From contig CAZNSG010000290.1 in NCBI GenBank assembly GCA_964575715.1, forward strand, positions 1 through 36,715: a stretch of 36,715 nucleotides of DNA. The letters are read 5' to 3'. Shown in pieces: positions 8,701 to 16,568 of the stretch; positions within the stretch are counted from its first letter, which is position 1; each line of letters opens with the position of its first letter. The notes under the pieces were generated by a model. It saw nothing but the letters and a program-made list of their open reading frames with translations, was not told where the DNA came from and ran no database searches. The position numbers were made by a program, and so were the translations under genes. The DNA comes from PNAI01 sp964575715. Lineage in GTDB: Bacteria; Pseudomonadota; Alphaproteobacteria; Rhizobiales; Xanthobacteraceae.

Positions 8701-10023
8701 ATGCGCCTCTCCCGATACTTCCTTCCCATTTTGCGTGAAACGCCGAAAGAAGCGGAGATCGTCTCGCATCGTTTGATGCTGCGCGCGGGCATGCTTCGGC
8801 AGGAGGCGGCCGGCATCTATGCATTCCTGCCGCTCGGCTTACGCGTGCTCAAGAAGATTTGCGATATCGTGCGCGAGGAGCAGGATCGCGCCGGCGCCAT
8901 CGAGCTCTTGATGCCGAACATCCAGTCAGCGGAGCTATGGCGCGAGAGCGGCCGCTATGACGCCTATGGCAAGGAGATGTTGCGGATCAAGGATCGCCAT
9001 GAGCGCGATCTTTTGTTCGGGCCGACCAACGAAGAGATGATCACCGAAATTTTCCGCGCCTATGTGCGCTCATACAAAGACCTGCCGCTCAATCTCTATC
9101 ATCTTCAGTGGAAATTCCGCGACGAGATCCGGCCGCGTTTTGGGCTCATGCGCGGGCGCGAATTTTTGATGAAGGATGCCTATTCCTTCGATCTCGACTT
9201 TGCCGGGGCACGGCATGCCTACAACCGGATGTTCGTCGCCTATTTGCGCACATTTGCCCGCATGGGTCTGAACTCGATCCCGATGGTGGCCGAAAGCGGT
9301 CCCATCGGCGGGAAATTGAGCCATGAATTCATCATCTTGGCCCAGACTGGAGAATCCGAGGTCTTTTGCCACCGTGACTACTTGGATTTCGCGGTGCCGG
9401 GTGCGAGCGTCGATTTCAACGACGTGGCGGGTCTGCAGGCCATCGTCGACAAATGGACCTCGCTCTATGCAGCCACTTCGGAAAAACACGAGGCGGAAAA
9501 GTTTGCCAAGCTGGCAGCTGACAAACAGGTGTCGGCACGCGGCATTGAGGTTGGGCACATCTTCCATTTCGGCACAAAATATTCCGAACCGATGAAAGCC
9601 GTGGTCAACGGGCCGGACGGAGTCGAGCGGCCGGTTCACATGGGCTCCTATGGCATCGGTCCGAGCCGGCTGGTCGCCGCCATCATCGAAGCGTTCCATG
9701 ACGACGCCGGCATCAAATGGCCGGAGCCGGTGGCGCCGTTCAAGGTCGTCATCCTCAACCTCAAGCAGGGCGATAATGCTACCGACCAGGCGTCCGAGAA
9801 TGTCTATCGCGAACTTTGCGCCAAGGGGATCGAGGTGCTCTACCATGACCTCGATGAACGGCCGGGCTCGAAGTTCGCGACTGCCGACTTGATCGGCATA
9901 CCCTGGCAAGTGCTGATCGGACCTAAGGGGCTCGCCGCCGGAACGATCGAAGTCAAGCGCCGGGCCGATGGCAGCCGGGAAAACGTGAGCCCGGGGGCGG
10001 CAATCGACCTCTTGAGCCGATGA
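8701..10023 (+). CDS. proS: Prolyl-tRNA synthetase (short alphaproteobacterial type)
   Basis: ProRS charges tRNA-Pro with proline in the cytoplasm. This is the 440-residue short form, lacking the roughly 180-residue editing insertion of E. coli ProRS, as is usual in alphaproteobacteria. Class II motifs are visible: FGPTNEEMITE, motif 2 in WKFRDEIRPRFGLMRGREFLMKDAYSFD (shown across two parts, about residues 138-163), and motif 3 in GSYGIGPSRLVAA near residue 315. A C-terminal anticodon-binding domain follows, with VLIGPKGLAAGTIEVK. I chose the ATG at 8701, matching the family start MRLSRYFLP. A GTG directly before it would add one residue. No clear ribosome-binding site precedes it. Confidence 0.94.
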   Translation: MRLSRYFLPILRETPKEAEIVSHRLMLRAGMLRQEAAGIYAFLPLGLRVLKKICDIVREEQDRAGAIELLMPNIQSAELWRESGRYDAYGKEMLRIKDRHERDLLFGPTNEEMITEIFRAYVRSYKDLPLNLYHLQWKFRDEIRPRFGLMRGREFLMKDAYSFDLDFAGARHAYNRMFVAYLRTFARMGLNSIPMVAESGPIGGKLSHEFIILAQTGESEVFCHRDYLDFAVPGASVDFNDVAGLQAIVDKWTSLYAATSEKHEAEKFAKLAADKQVSARGIEVGHIFHFGTKYSEPMKAVVNGPDGVERPVHMGSYGIGPSRLVAAIIEAFHDDAGIKWPEPVAPFKVVILNLKQGDNATDQASENVYRELCAKGIEVLYHDLDERPGSKFATADLIGIPWQVLIGPKGLAAGTIEVKRRADGSRENVSPGAAIDLLSR

Positions 10024-10109
10024 TTTTGTGCGCATTTCGGATTAGCGTGCGACGACTGGTGGCTTGAAACCGCCAGAATCTGGTGAGATCGGTAAGCAAT
10101 GAGCCATTG

Positions 10110-11378
10110 ATGACCGAACCCGCCGGCACCGCTCCCTTTGCTCCATTCGAATGGATGCTCTCGCTGCGCTATCTGCGCGCGCGGCGGAAGGAAGGATTCA
10201 TCTCGGTCATTGCTGGATTCTCCTTCGTCGGCATCATGCTCGGCGTTGCAACGCTCATCATCGTCATGGCGGTAATGAATGGATTTCGCAAGGAACTGCT
10301 CGACAAGATCTTGGGCCTCAACGGTCACCTCGTGGTGCAGCCGCAGGACACGCCGCTCACCGATTTTGCGGCGGTGGCGGGGCGTATTTCGAAGATACCG
10401 GGAATTTTGCTCGCAGTGCCGATGATCGAAGGCCAGGCGCTCGCCTCTTCGCCGGTCAATGCGACCGGGGTGATCGTGCGCGGCATCCGCGGAGCCGACC
10501 TCGTCAAGCTTCCCTCGATTGCCAAAAACATCAAGCAGGGAACGCTGGAGGGGTTTGATGAGGGCCAAGGGCTCGTGATCGGCCGCCGGCTGGCCGATCT
10601 CCTGACGATTCGCATGGGCGACACAATGACTTTGGTCGCACCGCGCGGTGCGGTGACGCCGATGGGCACCACACCGCGTATCAAATCTTACAAGATTGCT
10701 GCCGTGTTCGAGATCGGCATGTCGGAGTACGATGCAGGAATCGTGTTCATGCCGCTCGCGGAGTCGCAGGCTTATTTCAATCGCGCCGGCGACGTCACCG
10801 CGATCGAGGTCTACACCGACAGTCCGGACAAGATCGCGCAATTTCGGCCGCTGGTGAGCAAGGCCGCGGAACGCTCGATCTTCATGATCGACTGGCGGCA
10901 GCGCAATTCCGCGTTCTTTGGCGCGCTGCAGGTCGAGCGCAACGTAATGTTCCTGATCCTCACGCTGATCGTGCTGGTGGCCGTGTTCAACATTGCCTCA
11001 AGCATGATCATGCTGGTAAAGGACAAGGGGAGCGACATCGGCATCCTGCGCACCATGGGCGCGACGCAAGGCGCCATCATGCGGGTGTTCTTCATTACTG
11101 GAGCGTCGATCGGTGTTGTTGGTACGATTGCCGGATTCTTCGCGGGCCTCGTCGTGTGCCGAAACATCGAGTCGATCCGTCAGTTCATGTCCTGGCTGAC
11201 CGGCTTCCCGATATTTCCGCCCGAGATTTATTTCCTGTCCAGGCTGCCGGCGCAGATGGACGTCGGCGAAACCACGGCCGTGGTGACGATGGCCCTGGTA
11301 CTCTCTTTCGGGGCGACGCTCTATCCATCGTGGCGTGCGGCACGGCTCGATCCGGTCGAAGCGTTGCGCTACGGGTGA
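10110..11378 (+). CDS. lolC: Lipoprotein-releasing ABC transporter permease (LolC/LolE type)
   Basis: This is the membrane subunit of the Lol transporter, which releases outer-membrane lipoproteins from the inner membrane to the periplasmic carrier LolA. With the ATG at 10110 it has 422 residues: a cytoplasmic N-terminus FEWMLSLRYLRARRKEGFISVIA, a first helix near 30-52, a large periplasmic domain to about 270, then three helices near 285, 335 and 385. The family signature LRTMGATQGAIMRVFFITGASIG lies between the second and third helices. Alphaproteobacteria generally have one permease that does the work of LolC and LolE. A GTG 27 bases upstream is possible but less likely. lolD follows after three bases. 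Confidence 0.9.
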   Translation: MTEPAGTAPFAPFEWMLSLRYLRARRKEGFISVIAGFSFVGIMLGVATLIIVMAVMNGFRKELLDKILGLNGHLVVQPQDTPLTDFAAVAGRISKIPGILLAVPMIEGQALASSPVNATGVIVRGIRGADLVKLPSIAKNIKQGTLEGFDEGQGLVIGRRLADLLTIRMGDTMTLVAPRGAVTPMGTTPRIKSYKIAAVFEIGMSEYDAGIVFMPLAESQAYFNRAGDVTAIEVYTDSPDKIAQFRPLVSKAAERSIFMIDWRQRNSAFFGALQVERNVMFLILTLIVLVAVFNIASSMIMLVKDKGSDIGILRTMGATQGAIMRVFFITGASIGVVGTIAGFFAGLVVCRNIESIRQFMSWLTGFPIFPPEIYFLSRLPAQMDVGETTAVVTMALVLSFGATLYPSWRAARLDPVEALRYG

Positions 11379-11381
11379 GCG

Positions 11382-12074
11382 ATGGCGAAGCGCGACGATC
11401 CGGTTCTGTACCTGCACAAAGTCGAGCGCCACTACTGGCAGGGCGATAGCACGCTTGACATCCTCAAAGGCGCGGAGCTTGCGGTATGGCCGGGGCAATC
11501 GGTCGCGCTGGTGGCACCATCAGGGACGGGCAAATCGACGCTTCTGCATATCGCCGGCTTGCTCGAACATCCGGATGCAGGCGAGGTCTATATCCATGGC
11601 GTACCGACCGCGCACCTGCGCGATGAAGCCCGCACGCGCATCCGACGCGAGCAGATCGGCTTCGTCTATCAGGCGCATTATCTGCTGCCGGAATTTTCTG
11701 CGATTGAGAACGTGATGCTGCCGCAGATGATCCGTGGCCTGCCGAAAGATCAGGCGGCGCGGCGCGGGGCCGAATTGTTGAGCTATCTGGGACTGGGCGA
11801 ACGGCTGACGCACCGGCCGGCGGAGCTTTCCGGCGGCGAGCAGCAGCGGGTCGCGATCGCGCGCGCGGTGGCCAATGCACCGCGCATCTTGCTTGCAGAT
11901 GAGCCGACCGGCAATCTCGACCCGCACACGTCCGAGCATGTGTTCGACGCGCTCTCCCAACTCGTGCGCGCGGCCAATCTCACGGTGCTGATCGCCACCC
12001 ACAACGTGGATATCGCCGCCCGAATGGACCGGAGGGTGACAATACGGGACGGATTGGTGGCGGAGGTGGGGTGA
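11382..12074 (+). CDS. lolD: Lipoprotein-releasing ABC transporter ATPase LolD
   Basis: LolD is the ATPase that powers lipoprotein release by the adjacent permease. The 230-residue protein contains Walker A APSGTGKS at 45-52, the Q loop in GFVYQAHYLLPEFSA with the Lol-typical LPEFSAIENV, the signature LSGGEQQR at 149-156, Walker B ILLADEP at 169-175 and the H-loop histidine in ATHN near residue 207. It starts three bases after lolC, so the two subunits are produced together. The MacB/FtsE group is similar, but the neighbour gene and the LPEFSA sequence support LolD. Confidence 0.94.
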   Translation: MAKRDDPVLYLHKVERHYWQGDSTLDILKGAELAVWPGQSVALVAPSGTGKSTLLHIAGLLEHPDAGEVYIHGVPTAHLRDEARTRIRREQIGFVYQAHYLLPEFSAIENVMLPQMIRGLPKDQAARRGAELLSYLGLGERLTHRPAELSGGEQQRVAIARAVANAPRILLADEPTGNLDPHTSEHVFDALSQLVRAANLTVLIATHNVDIAARMDRRVTIRDGLVAEVG

Positions 12075-12181
12075 GAGTCGCAGCGGCCATGGTCGCCAAT
12101 TGCGCCGGCGGTAAGTCAGGGCGATAAATGTTGACTCGCGTGGGGATGGAAAATCGCCATGGTCCATGCGAGAGTTTCAGC

Positions 12182-12367
12182 ATGGCGGCGATCCCATTCC
12201 ATTGCCCGCATTGCGGGGCGCTATACGAGAAGACGGACAGCAAGGTCGTTGCACGCGACCAGGAGCGTATAATCTGCGTGGTGTGTCGCAACACCATGTA
12301 TGAATCAAAGGATCCGCGCGTTTACGCTTTTAAGCTGATCAAGCGGCCCGACGGGGACACGCAATAG
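12182..12367 (+). CDS. Small zinc-ribbon protein of unknown function
   Basis: This is a 61-residue reading frame with two CxxC knuckles, CPHC at residues 8-11 and CVVC at about 33-36, spaced like a zinc ribbon. The C-terminal tail ends FKLIKRPDGD. The sequence around the cysteines (IPFHCPHCGALYE and RDQERIICVVCRNTMYES) looks like a metal-binding recognition domain. The start is uncertain: ATG 12182 gives the compact domain, while ATG 12128 would add 18 unconserved-looking residues. It lies 107 bases after lolD on the same strand. I do not recognise a named family beyond zinc ribbon, and make no functional claim. Confidence 0.62.
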   Translation: MAAIPFHCPHCGALYEKTDSKVVARDQERIICVVCRNTMYESKDPRVYAFKLIKRPDGDTQ

Positions 12368-12454
12368 GGTTGCGCGCGCGCATTGCCGTAACAACGATTA
12401 AGTCTGAGCGCACATTGAGCCTTTGCCACAATTCAAACTGACCCACTACCGGGG

Positions 12455-12485
12455 CTTGACTCAGGAACAGACAATGAACTATGTT
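12455..12485 (+). promoter_or_regulatory. Probable sigma-70-type promoter for the 32-residue peptide gene
   Basis: CTTGAC at 12455-12460 matches the alphaproteobacterial -35 consensus. After 18 bases comes CTATGT (12479-12484), close to a -10 box. Initiation would fall near 12491, about 18 bases before the ATG at 12510 and just before its strong Shine-Dalgarno sequence. This supports the 12510 start rather than the in-frame ATG at 12474, which would lie upstream of the transcript. Confidence 0.5.
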
Positions 12486-12509
12486 CTCTTTTTGTTCTTG
12501 GAGGAAGCC

Positions 12510-12608
12510 ATGTTCCGCGCTGTTGTTGAAGAAGCCGCCGCATTGACCTCGATCGCCCTGTTTCTCGGCATGATCGCCATCTGGGCGCAGGTCATCGCGG
12601 CAATGTAG
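12510..12608 (+). CDS. 32-residue single-helix membrane peptide
   Basis: This short gene encodes MFRAVVEEAAALTSIALFLG followed by MIAIWAQVIAAM: a short acidic N-terminus (EE) and then one hydrophobic helix of about 20 residues. GGAGGA at 12500-12505 stands four bases before the ATG, one of the best ribosome-binding sites in the window, and a plausible promoter lies directly upstream. An in-frame ATG at 12474 would add 12 residues but would lie upstream of the predicted transcript start. From memory, similar tiny proteins of the type VEEAAALxSIxLFxGMIAIWAQVI occur in Bradyrhizobium relatives; this was not checked. Function is unknown, with membrane location inferred from hydrophobicity. Confidence 0.6.
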   Translation: MFRAVVEEAAALTSIALFLGMIAIWAQVIAAM

Positions 12609-12654
12609 CTCGCAAAGTGGCGTCGGTTGCGTTCGCGTACCCGCTGTACCCCTT

Positions 12655-12765
12655 CGTCATGCCCGCCAGTTGCGGGCATCCACGTCGCTCGCACTGCCCT
12701 CATCCCCGATGAAGGCGTGGATGGCAAGCGGAACTCGGGCTTGCCCGGGCTCCGTTGCCATGACG
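12655..12765. repeat. Cloverleaf-like palindromic intergenic repeat
   Basis: Outer arms CGTCATG (12655-12661) and CATGACG (12759-12765) enclose nested pairs: CATCCACG (12677-12684) with CGTGGATG (12716-12723), and the hairpins ATGCCCGC/GCGGGCAT (12659-12666 and 12672-12679), TCATC/GATGA (12700-12712) and CGGGC/GCCCG (12736-12747). CGTCATGCCCG-type palindromes are, to my knowledge, widely dispersed in Bradyrhizobium-like genomes. It is non-coding and lies in the 340-base gap between the peptide gene and dnaE. The rest of that gap shows only the tandem repeat annotated separately. Confidence 0.72.
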
Positions 12766-12893
12766 GCGATATGGACGGCGTCATCCGGAGCGCAAATGTG
12801 GTTCCGCTGCCGCGTTGGGGAAATCGCAGGTTAGGGCGCAAAGCGGTGCGATCGCGGTGGACAGGGCGGTTAAAGGTCCGCAACCATCGTCAA

Positions 12894-12913
12894 AAGAATC
12901 GCCAAGAATCGCC
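12894..12913 (+). repeat. Perfect tandem duplication of a 10-bp unit before dnaE
   Basis: AAGAATCGCC occurs twice, end to end, 35 bases before the dnaE ATG. Ten bases is close to one helical turn. It could be a slippage product or a paired protein-binding site; nothing else in the sequence decides between them. Confidence 0.5.
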
Positions 12914-12948
12914 GACATACGAACGCGAGACGAATCGTTGAGGTTCTA

Positions 12949-15900
12949 ATGACCATCGGCTTTCTGCATCTGCATGTGCATTCCGCCTATTCGCTGCTGG
13001 AAGGCGCGCTCACCATCGCGCGGCTCGCCGAACTCGCCAAGGCCGACCGGCAGCCTGCGCTGGCGCTCACTGATACCAACAATATGTTCGGGGCGCTGGA
13101 GTTCTCCGAAAAGATCGCCGCGGCCGGCATTCAGCCGATCATCGGCTGTTCTCTTGCCATTGATTTCGGCGACGAGAAGCATGATCCGCGCATGCCGACG
13201 CGCGTACGCGGCCTGCCGCGCATCGTGCTGCTGGCCGCGCGGCAAGCGGGCTATGCCAATCTGATGCGGCTGTCCTCGCGCGCGTTTCTCGAGACACCAT
13301 CGCATGAAACGCCGCACGTAAAGCTCGGCTGGCTCGAAGGCGCAATCGACGGGCTGATCGCGCTCACCGGCGGACCCGCCGGCCCGCTTGATGCGGCGCT
13401 CGCGGCCGGTCAGGCTGAGCTTGCGGGCGCTCGCGGCGGCGTCTTGCTGGCGCTGTTCGGCGATCGGCTCTATGTGGAGCTGCAGCGCCACGGCAGCGCG
13501 GCCGAGCGCGCGAACGAACCATCATTAATTGATTTTGCATACAGCAAGGGTATCGCACTGGTCGCGAGCAACGAGCCATATTTTGCTGCGCGCGAGGATT
13601 ACGAGGCGCATGATGCGCTCATCTGCATCGCGGAAGGGCGCCTGCTGGCAGAGCCCGACCGCCGCCAGCTCACCTCCGAACACTATTTCAAAACGCGCAC
13701 CGAGATGACGGCGCTGTTCGCCGATATTCCGGAGGCGCTTTCATCGACCGTCGAGATCGCGGAGCGCTGCGCGTTCCGCCCGCGTACGCACGAGCCGATC
13801 CTGCCGCGTTTCTCGACCGGGGAGCGCAATACGCCCGTCGATGAAGCCGGCGAACTGCGCCGGCGCGCCGAGGCCGGGCTCGACCTCCGTCATAAAGCGC
13901 GCGGGCTCGCGCCCGGCCGCACCATCGAGGACTATTGCGAGCGCCTCGCCTTTGAGCTGCGCGTGATCGAGGACATGAAATATCCGGGCTATTTCCTCAT
14001 CGTTTCCGATTTCATCCAATGGGCGAAGGAGCAGGGGATTCCGGTGGGACCGGGGCGCGGCTCGGGCGCGGGCTCGCTCGTCTCCTACGCGCTCACGATC
14101 ACCGATCTCGATCCGATCCGCTTCGGGCTGTTGTTCGAGCGTTTCCTCAATCCCGAGCGCGTGTCGATGCCCGACTTCGACATCGATTTCTGCCAGGACC
14201 GGCGCGACGAAGTGATCCGTTACGTGCAGTCGCATTACGGCCGCGAGCAGGTGGCGCAGATCATCACCTTTGGTACGCTGCAGGCGCGCGGGGTGCTGCG
14301 CGATGTCGGACGCGTGCTGGAGATGCCCTACGGACAGGTCGACAAGCTGTGCAAGCTTGTCCCGCAAAATCCGACCAATCCGGTGACGCTCGCGCGCGCC
14401 ATCGAAGGCGAGCCGCGCCTGCAAGCCGCGCGCGACAGCGAGCCGATCGTCAAGCGCGCCATCGACATCGCGCTCAAGCTCGAAGGGCTCTATCGCCACG
14501 CCTCAACCCACGCCGCCGGCATCGTGATCGGCGACCGGCCGCTGATCGAGCTTGTGCCGCTCTACCGCGATCCGAAATCCGATATGCCGGTCACCCAGTT
14601 CAACATGAAATGGGTGGAGCAGGCGGGCCTCGTGAAGTTCGACTTTCTGGGCCTCAAGACGCTCACGGTGCTGGAGGCGGCCGTGCGGCTCTTGCGCCAG
14701 CGCGGCGTCGAGCTTGACTTGAGTGCAATTCCGCTCGACGACGAAAAAACCTATCAGCTGTTGTCGCGGGCCGAGGCGGTGGGCGTCTTCCAGCTGGAAA
14801 GCGCCGGCATGCGGAGCGCGCTGCGCGACATGCGGCCGGACCGGTTCGAGGACATCGTTGCACTGGTTGCGCTCTATCGCCCCGGCCCGATGGCCAACAT
14901 CCCAACCTATTGCGCGCGCAAACATCGCATGGAGGAGCCGGACTACATTCATCCCAAGATTGAACCGATTCTGCGCGAGACCTTCGGTGTCATCATCTAT
15001 CAAGAACAGGTGATGCAGATCGCGCAGGTGCTCGCCGGCTATTCGCTCGGCGAAGCCGACCTATTGCGCCGCGCCATGGGCAAGAAGATCCGCAAAGAAA
15101 TGGAGGCGCAGCGCGAGCGTTTCGTCTCCGGCGCGGTCGAGCGCGGCGTTGAGCGGGCGCAGGCGGTCAACATCTTCGAGATGCTGGCGCGCTTTGCCGA
15201 CTACGGCTTTAACAAGAGCCATGCGGCGGCTTATGCGCTCGTCGCCTATCAAACCGCTTATCTGAAGGCGAATTATCCGGTCGAGTTCATGGCCGCTTCC
15301 ATGACGCTCGATACCGGCAATACCGACAAGCTTGCGGAGTTCCGCGCCGAGGCGGTGCGGCTCGGCATCAAGGTCGAGCCGCCGTTGATCAACCGTTCGG
15401 GCGCCGCCTTTACAGTGGAGGACAACACCATCCATTACGCGCTGGCGGCGCTCAAAGGCGTCGGCGCGCAGGCGGTCGAGGCGATTGTGGCCGCGCGCGG
15501 GGCTACGCCGTTCGCGGATCTCTCCGATTTTGCGCGCCGGATCAATCCGCGCGCCATCAACAAGCGGGTCTTGGAGAGTCTCGGTGCCGCCGGCGCTTTC
15601 GATCAACTCGAACCCAGCCGCGCCCGCGTCCACGCCGCGGTCGAAGTGATGCTCGCCGCCGCCCAACGTGCACATGAGTCAGCGACGCTCGGCCAGAACG
15701 AATTATTTGGCGGGCCGGCCAGCCGGGAAAAGCTTGCGATCGCGGCGGTCGAGCCGTGGCTTCCCGCTGAGCGACTGCAGCGGGAATACGACGCGGTCGG
15801 TTTCTTCCTCTCCGGCCATCCGCTCGACGACTATGACGCGCTGCTCAAAGGGTTGAACGTGCAATCGTGGGCGGAATTCTCGCGCGCGGTGAAAGCGGGC

Positions 15901-16410
15901 GCGAGCGCGGGGCGGGTGGCGGCAACGGTCGTGGAACGCACCGAACGGCGCACGAAGACCGGCAACAAGATGGGCATCCTCGGGCTTTCGGACCCGTCCG
16001 GCCATTATGAGGCGGTGATCTTCGCCGAGGGGCTGCAGCACTACCGTGACATGCTCGAGCCCGGCTCGCAGGTGCTGCTATTCCTCACGGCGGAGGCGCA
16101 GGGCGACGACATACGCGCGCGCATCCAGTCGGTAGAGCCGCTCGATGCGGCCGCGGCCAAACTGCAGAAGGGCCTGCGCGTGTTCGTGCGCGATGACAAG
16201 CCGCTTGAGGCGATTTGCAAGCGGCTCGCACCGGGGTCTGCCGGTGGGCACGCGAAGGGACCGAAATCCGACGGCGAGGTCAGCATGGTGCTGCTGCTAG
16301 GCGGCGGAACCGAGGTTGAAGTGAAGCTGCCGGGACGATTTACGGTCTCACCGCAGATCGCCGGCGCGCTCAAGGCCGTGCCGGGCGTGGTTGAAGTTCT
16401 GGCGGTTTGA
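12949..16410 (+). CDS. dnaE: DNA polymerase III subunit alpha (DnaE1)
   Basis: DnaE is the catalytic subunit of the replicative DNA polymerase III. The 1153-residue protein starts with a PHP domain (FLHLHVHSAYSLLEGA, with His7, His9 and His11). The polymerase palm carries Asp411 and Asp413 in PDFDIDF and Asp565 in VKFDFLGL, matching E. coli Asp401, Asp403 and Asp555. Other family blocks are GPGRGSGAGSLVSYAL, HASTHAAGIVIGD and FNKSHAAAYALVAYQTAYLK. An OB-fold (VAATVVERTERRTKTGNKMG, about 985-1040) and a small C-terminal domain complete it. The ATG follows TTGAGG by five bases. Length and order match the DnaE1 class, not the error-prone DnaE2. Confidence 0.97.
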   Translation: MTIGFLHLHVHSAYSLLEGALTIARLAELAKADRQPALALTDTNNMFGALEFSEKIAAAGIQPIIGCSLAIDFGDEKHDPRMPTRVRGLPRIVLLAARQAGYANLMRLSSRAFLETPSHETPHVKLGWLEGAIDGLIALTGGPAGPLDAALAAGQAELAGARGGVLLALFGDRLYVELQRHGSAAERANEPSLIDFAYSKGIALVASNEPYFAAREDYEAHDALICIAEGRLLAEPDRRQLTSEHYFKTRTEMTALFADIPEALSSTVEIAERCAFRPRTHEPILPRFSTGERNTPVDEAGELRRRAEAGLDLRHKARGLAPGRTIEDYCERLAFELRVIEDMKYPGYFLIVSDFIQWAKEQGIPVGPGRGSGAGSLVSYALTITDLDPIRFGLLFERFLNPERVSMPDFDIDFCQDRRDEVIRYVQSHYGREQVAQIITFGTLQARGVLRDVGRVLEMPYGQVDKLCKLVPQNPTNPVTLARAIEGEPRLQAARDSEPIVKRAIDIALKLEGLYRHASTHAAGIVIGDRPLIELVPLYRDPKSDMPVTQFNMKWVEQAGLVKFDFLGLKTLTVLEAAVRLLRQRGVELDLSAIPLDDEKTYQLLSRAEAVGVFQLESAGMRSALRDMRPDRFEDIVALVALYRPGPMANIPTYCARKHRMEEPDYIHPKIEPILRETFGVIIYQEQVMQIAQVLAGYSLGEADLLRRAMGKKIRKEMEAQRERFVSGAVERGVERAQAVNIFEMLARFADYGFNKSHAAAYALVAYQTAYLKANYPVEFMAASMTLDTGNTDKLAEFRAEAVRLGIKVEPPLINRSGAAFTVEDNTIHYALAALKGVGAQAVEAIVAARGATPFADLSDFARRINPRAINKRVLESLGAAGAFDQLEPSRARVHAAVEVMLAAAQRAHESATLGQNELFGGPASREKLAIAAVEPWLPAERLQREYDAVGFFLSGHPLDDYDALLKGLNVQSWAEFSRAVKAGASAGRVAATVVERTERRTKTGNKMGILGLSDPSGHYEAVIFAEGLQHYRDMLEPGSQVLLFLTAEAQGDDIRARIQSVEPLDAAAAKLQKGLRVFVRDDKPLEAICKRLAPGSAGGHAKGPKSDGEVSMVLLLGGGTEVEVKLPGRFTVSPQIAGALKAVPGVVEVLAV

Positions 16411-16424
16411 CGCGGTGCTTTTCC

Positions 16425-16568
16425 TTGCATCCACATGCCCGCACCTATATAAGCCACGCATCTCACACGCGGTTTCTGGTCTTTTCCCGATAGGGGGTAA
16501 GGCCTTCCGGTGGCGCCAGCCGCAAGGTTGAAGCCCACATGGCCGCGGCGGAATAACCGGAGAAGATC
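16425..16568 (+). promoter_or_regulatory. Promoter and roughly 110-base leader of rpsB-tsf
   Basis: TTGCAT at 16425-16430 (preceded by C, as in alphaproteobacterial promoters) and TATAAG at 16448-16453 are separated by 17 bases, the best promoter match I see in the window. Initiation near 16460 gives a leader of about 110 bases before the rpsB ATG. The leader contains GGGGTAAGG and the palindrome AAGGCCTT near 16500. A leader of this length could support autoregulation by S2, as is known for rpsB in other bacteria; no specific structure could be confirmed by eye. The ribosome-binding site GGAGAAG lies at 16559-16565. Confidence 0.65.

Noticed and set aside
9070..10841. Two overlapping long minus-strand frames (321 and 333 codons) opposite proS and lolC
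   Set aside because: Both are shadows of well-supported genes, without recognisable motifs or ribosome-binding sites.
12086..12164. GCCATGGTC repeated at 12086-12094 and 12156-12164
   Set aside because: A 9-base match containing a common palindrome in GC-rich DNA is expected by chance at this spacing.
12655..12765. The cloverleaf-like element as a tRNA gene
   Set aside because: No T-loop GTTCRANNC, no D-loop pattern and no proper anticodon arm; the stems are those of a palindromic repeat.
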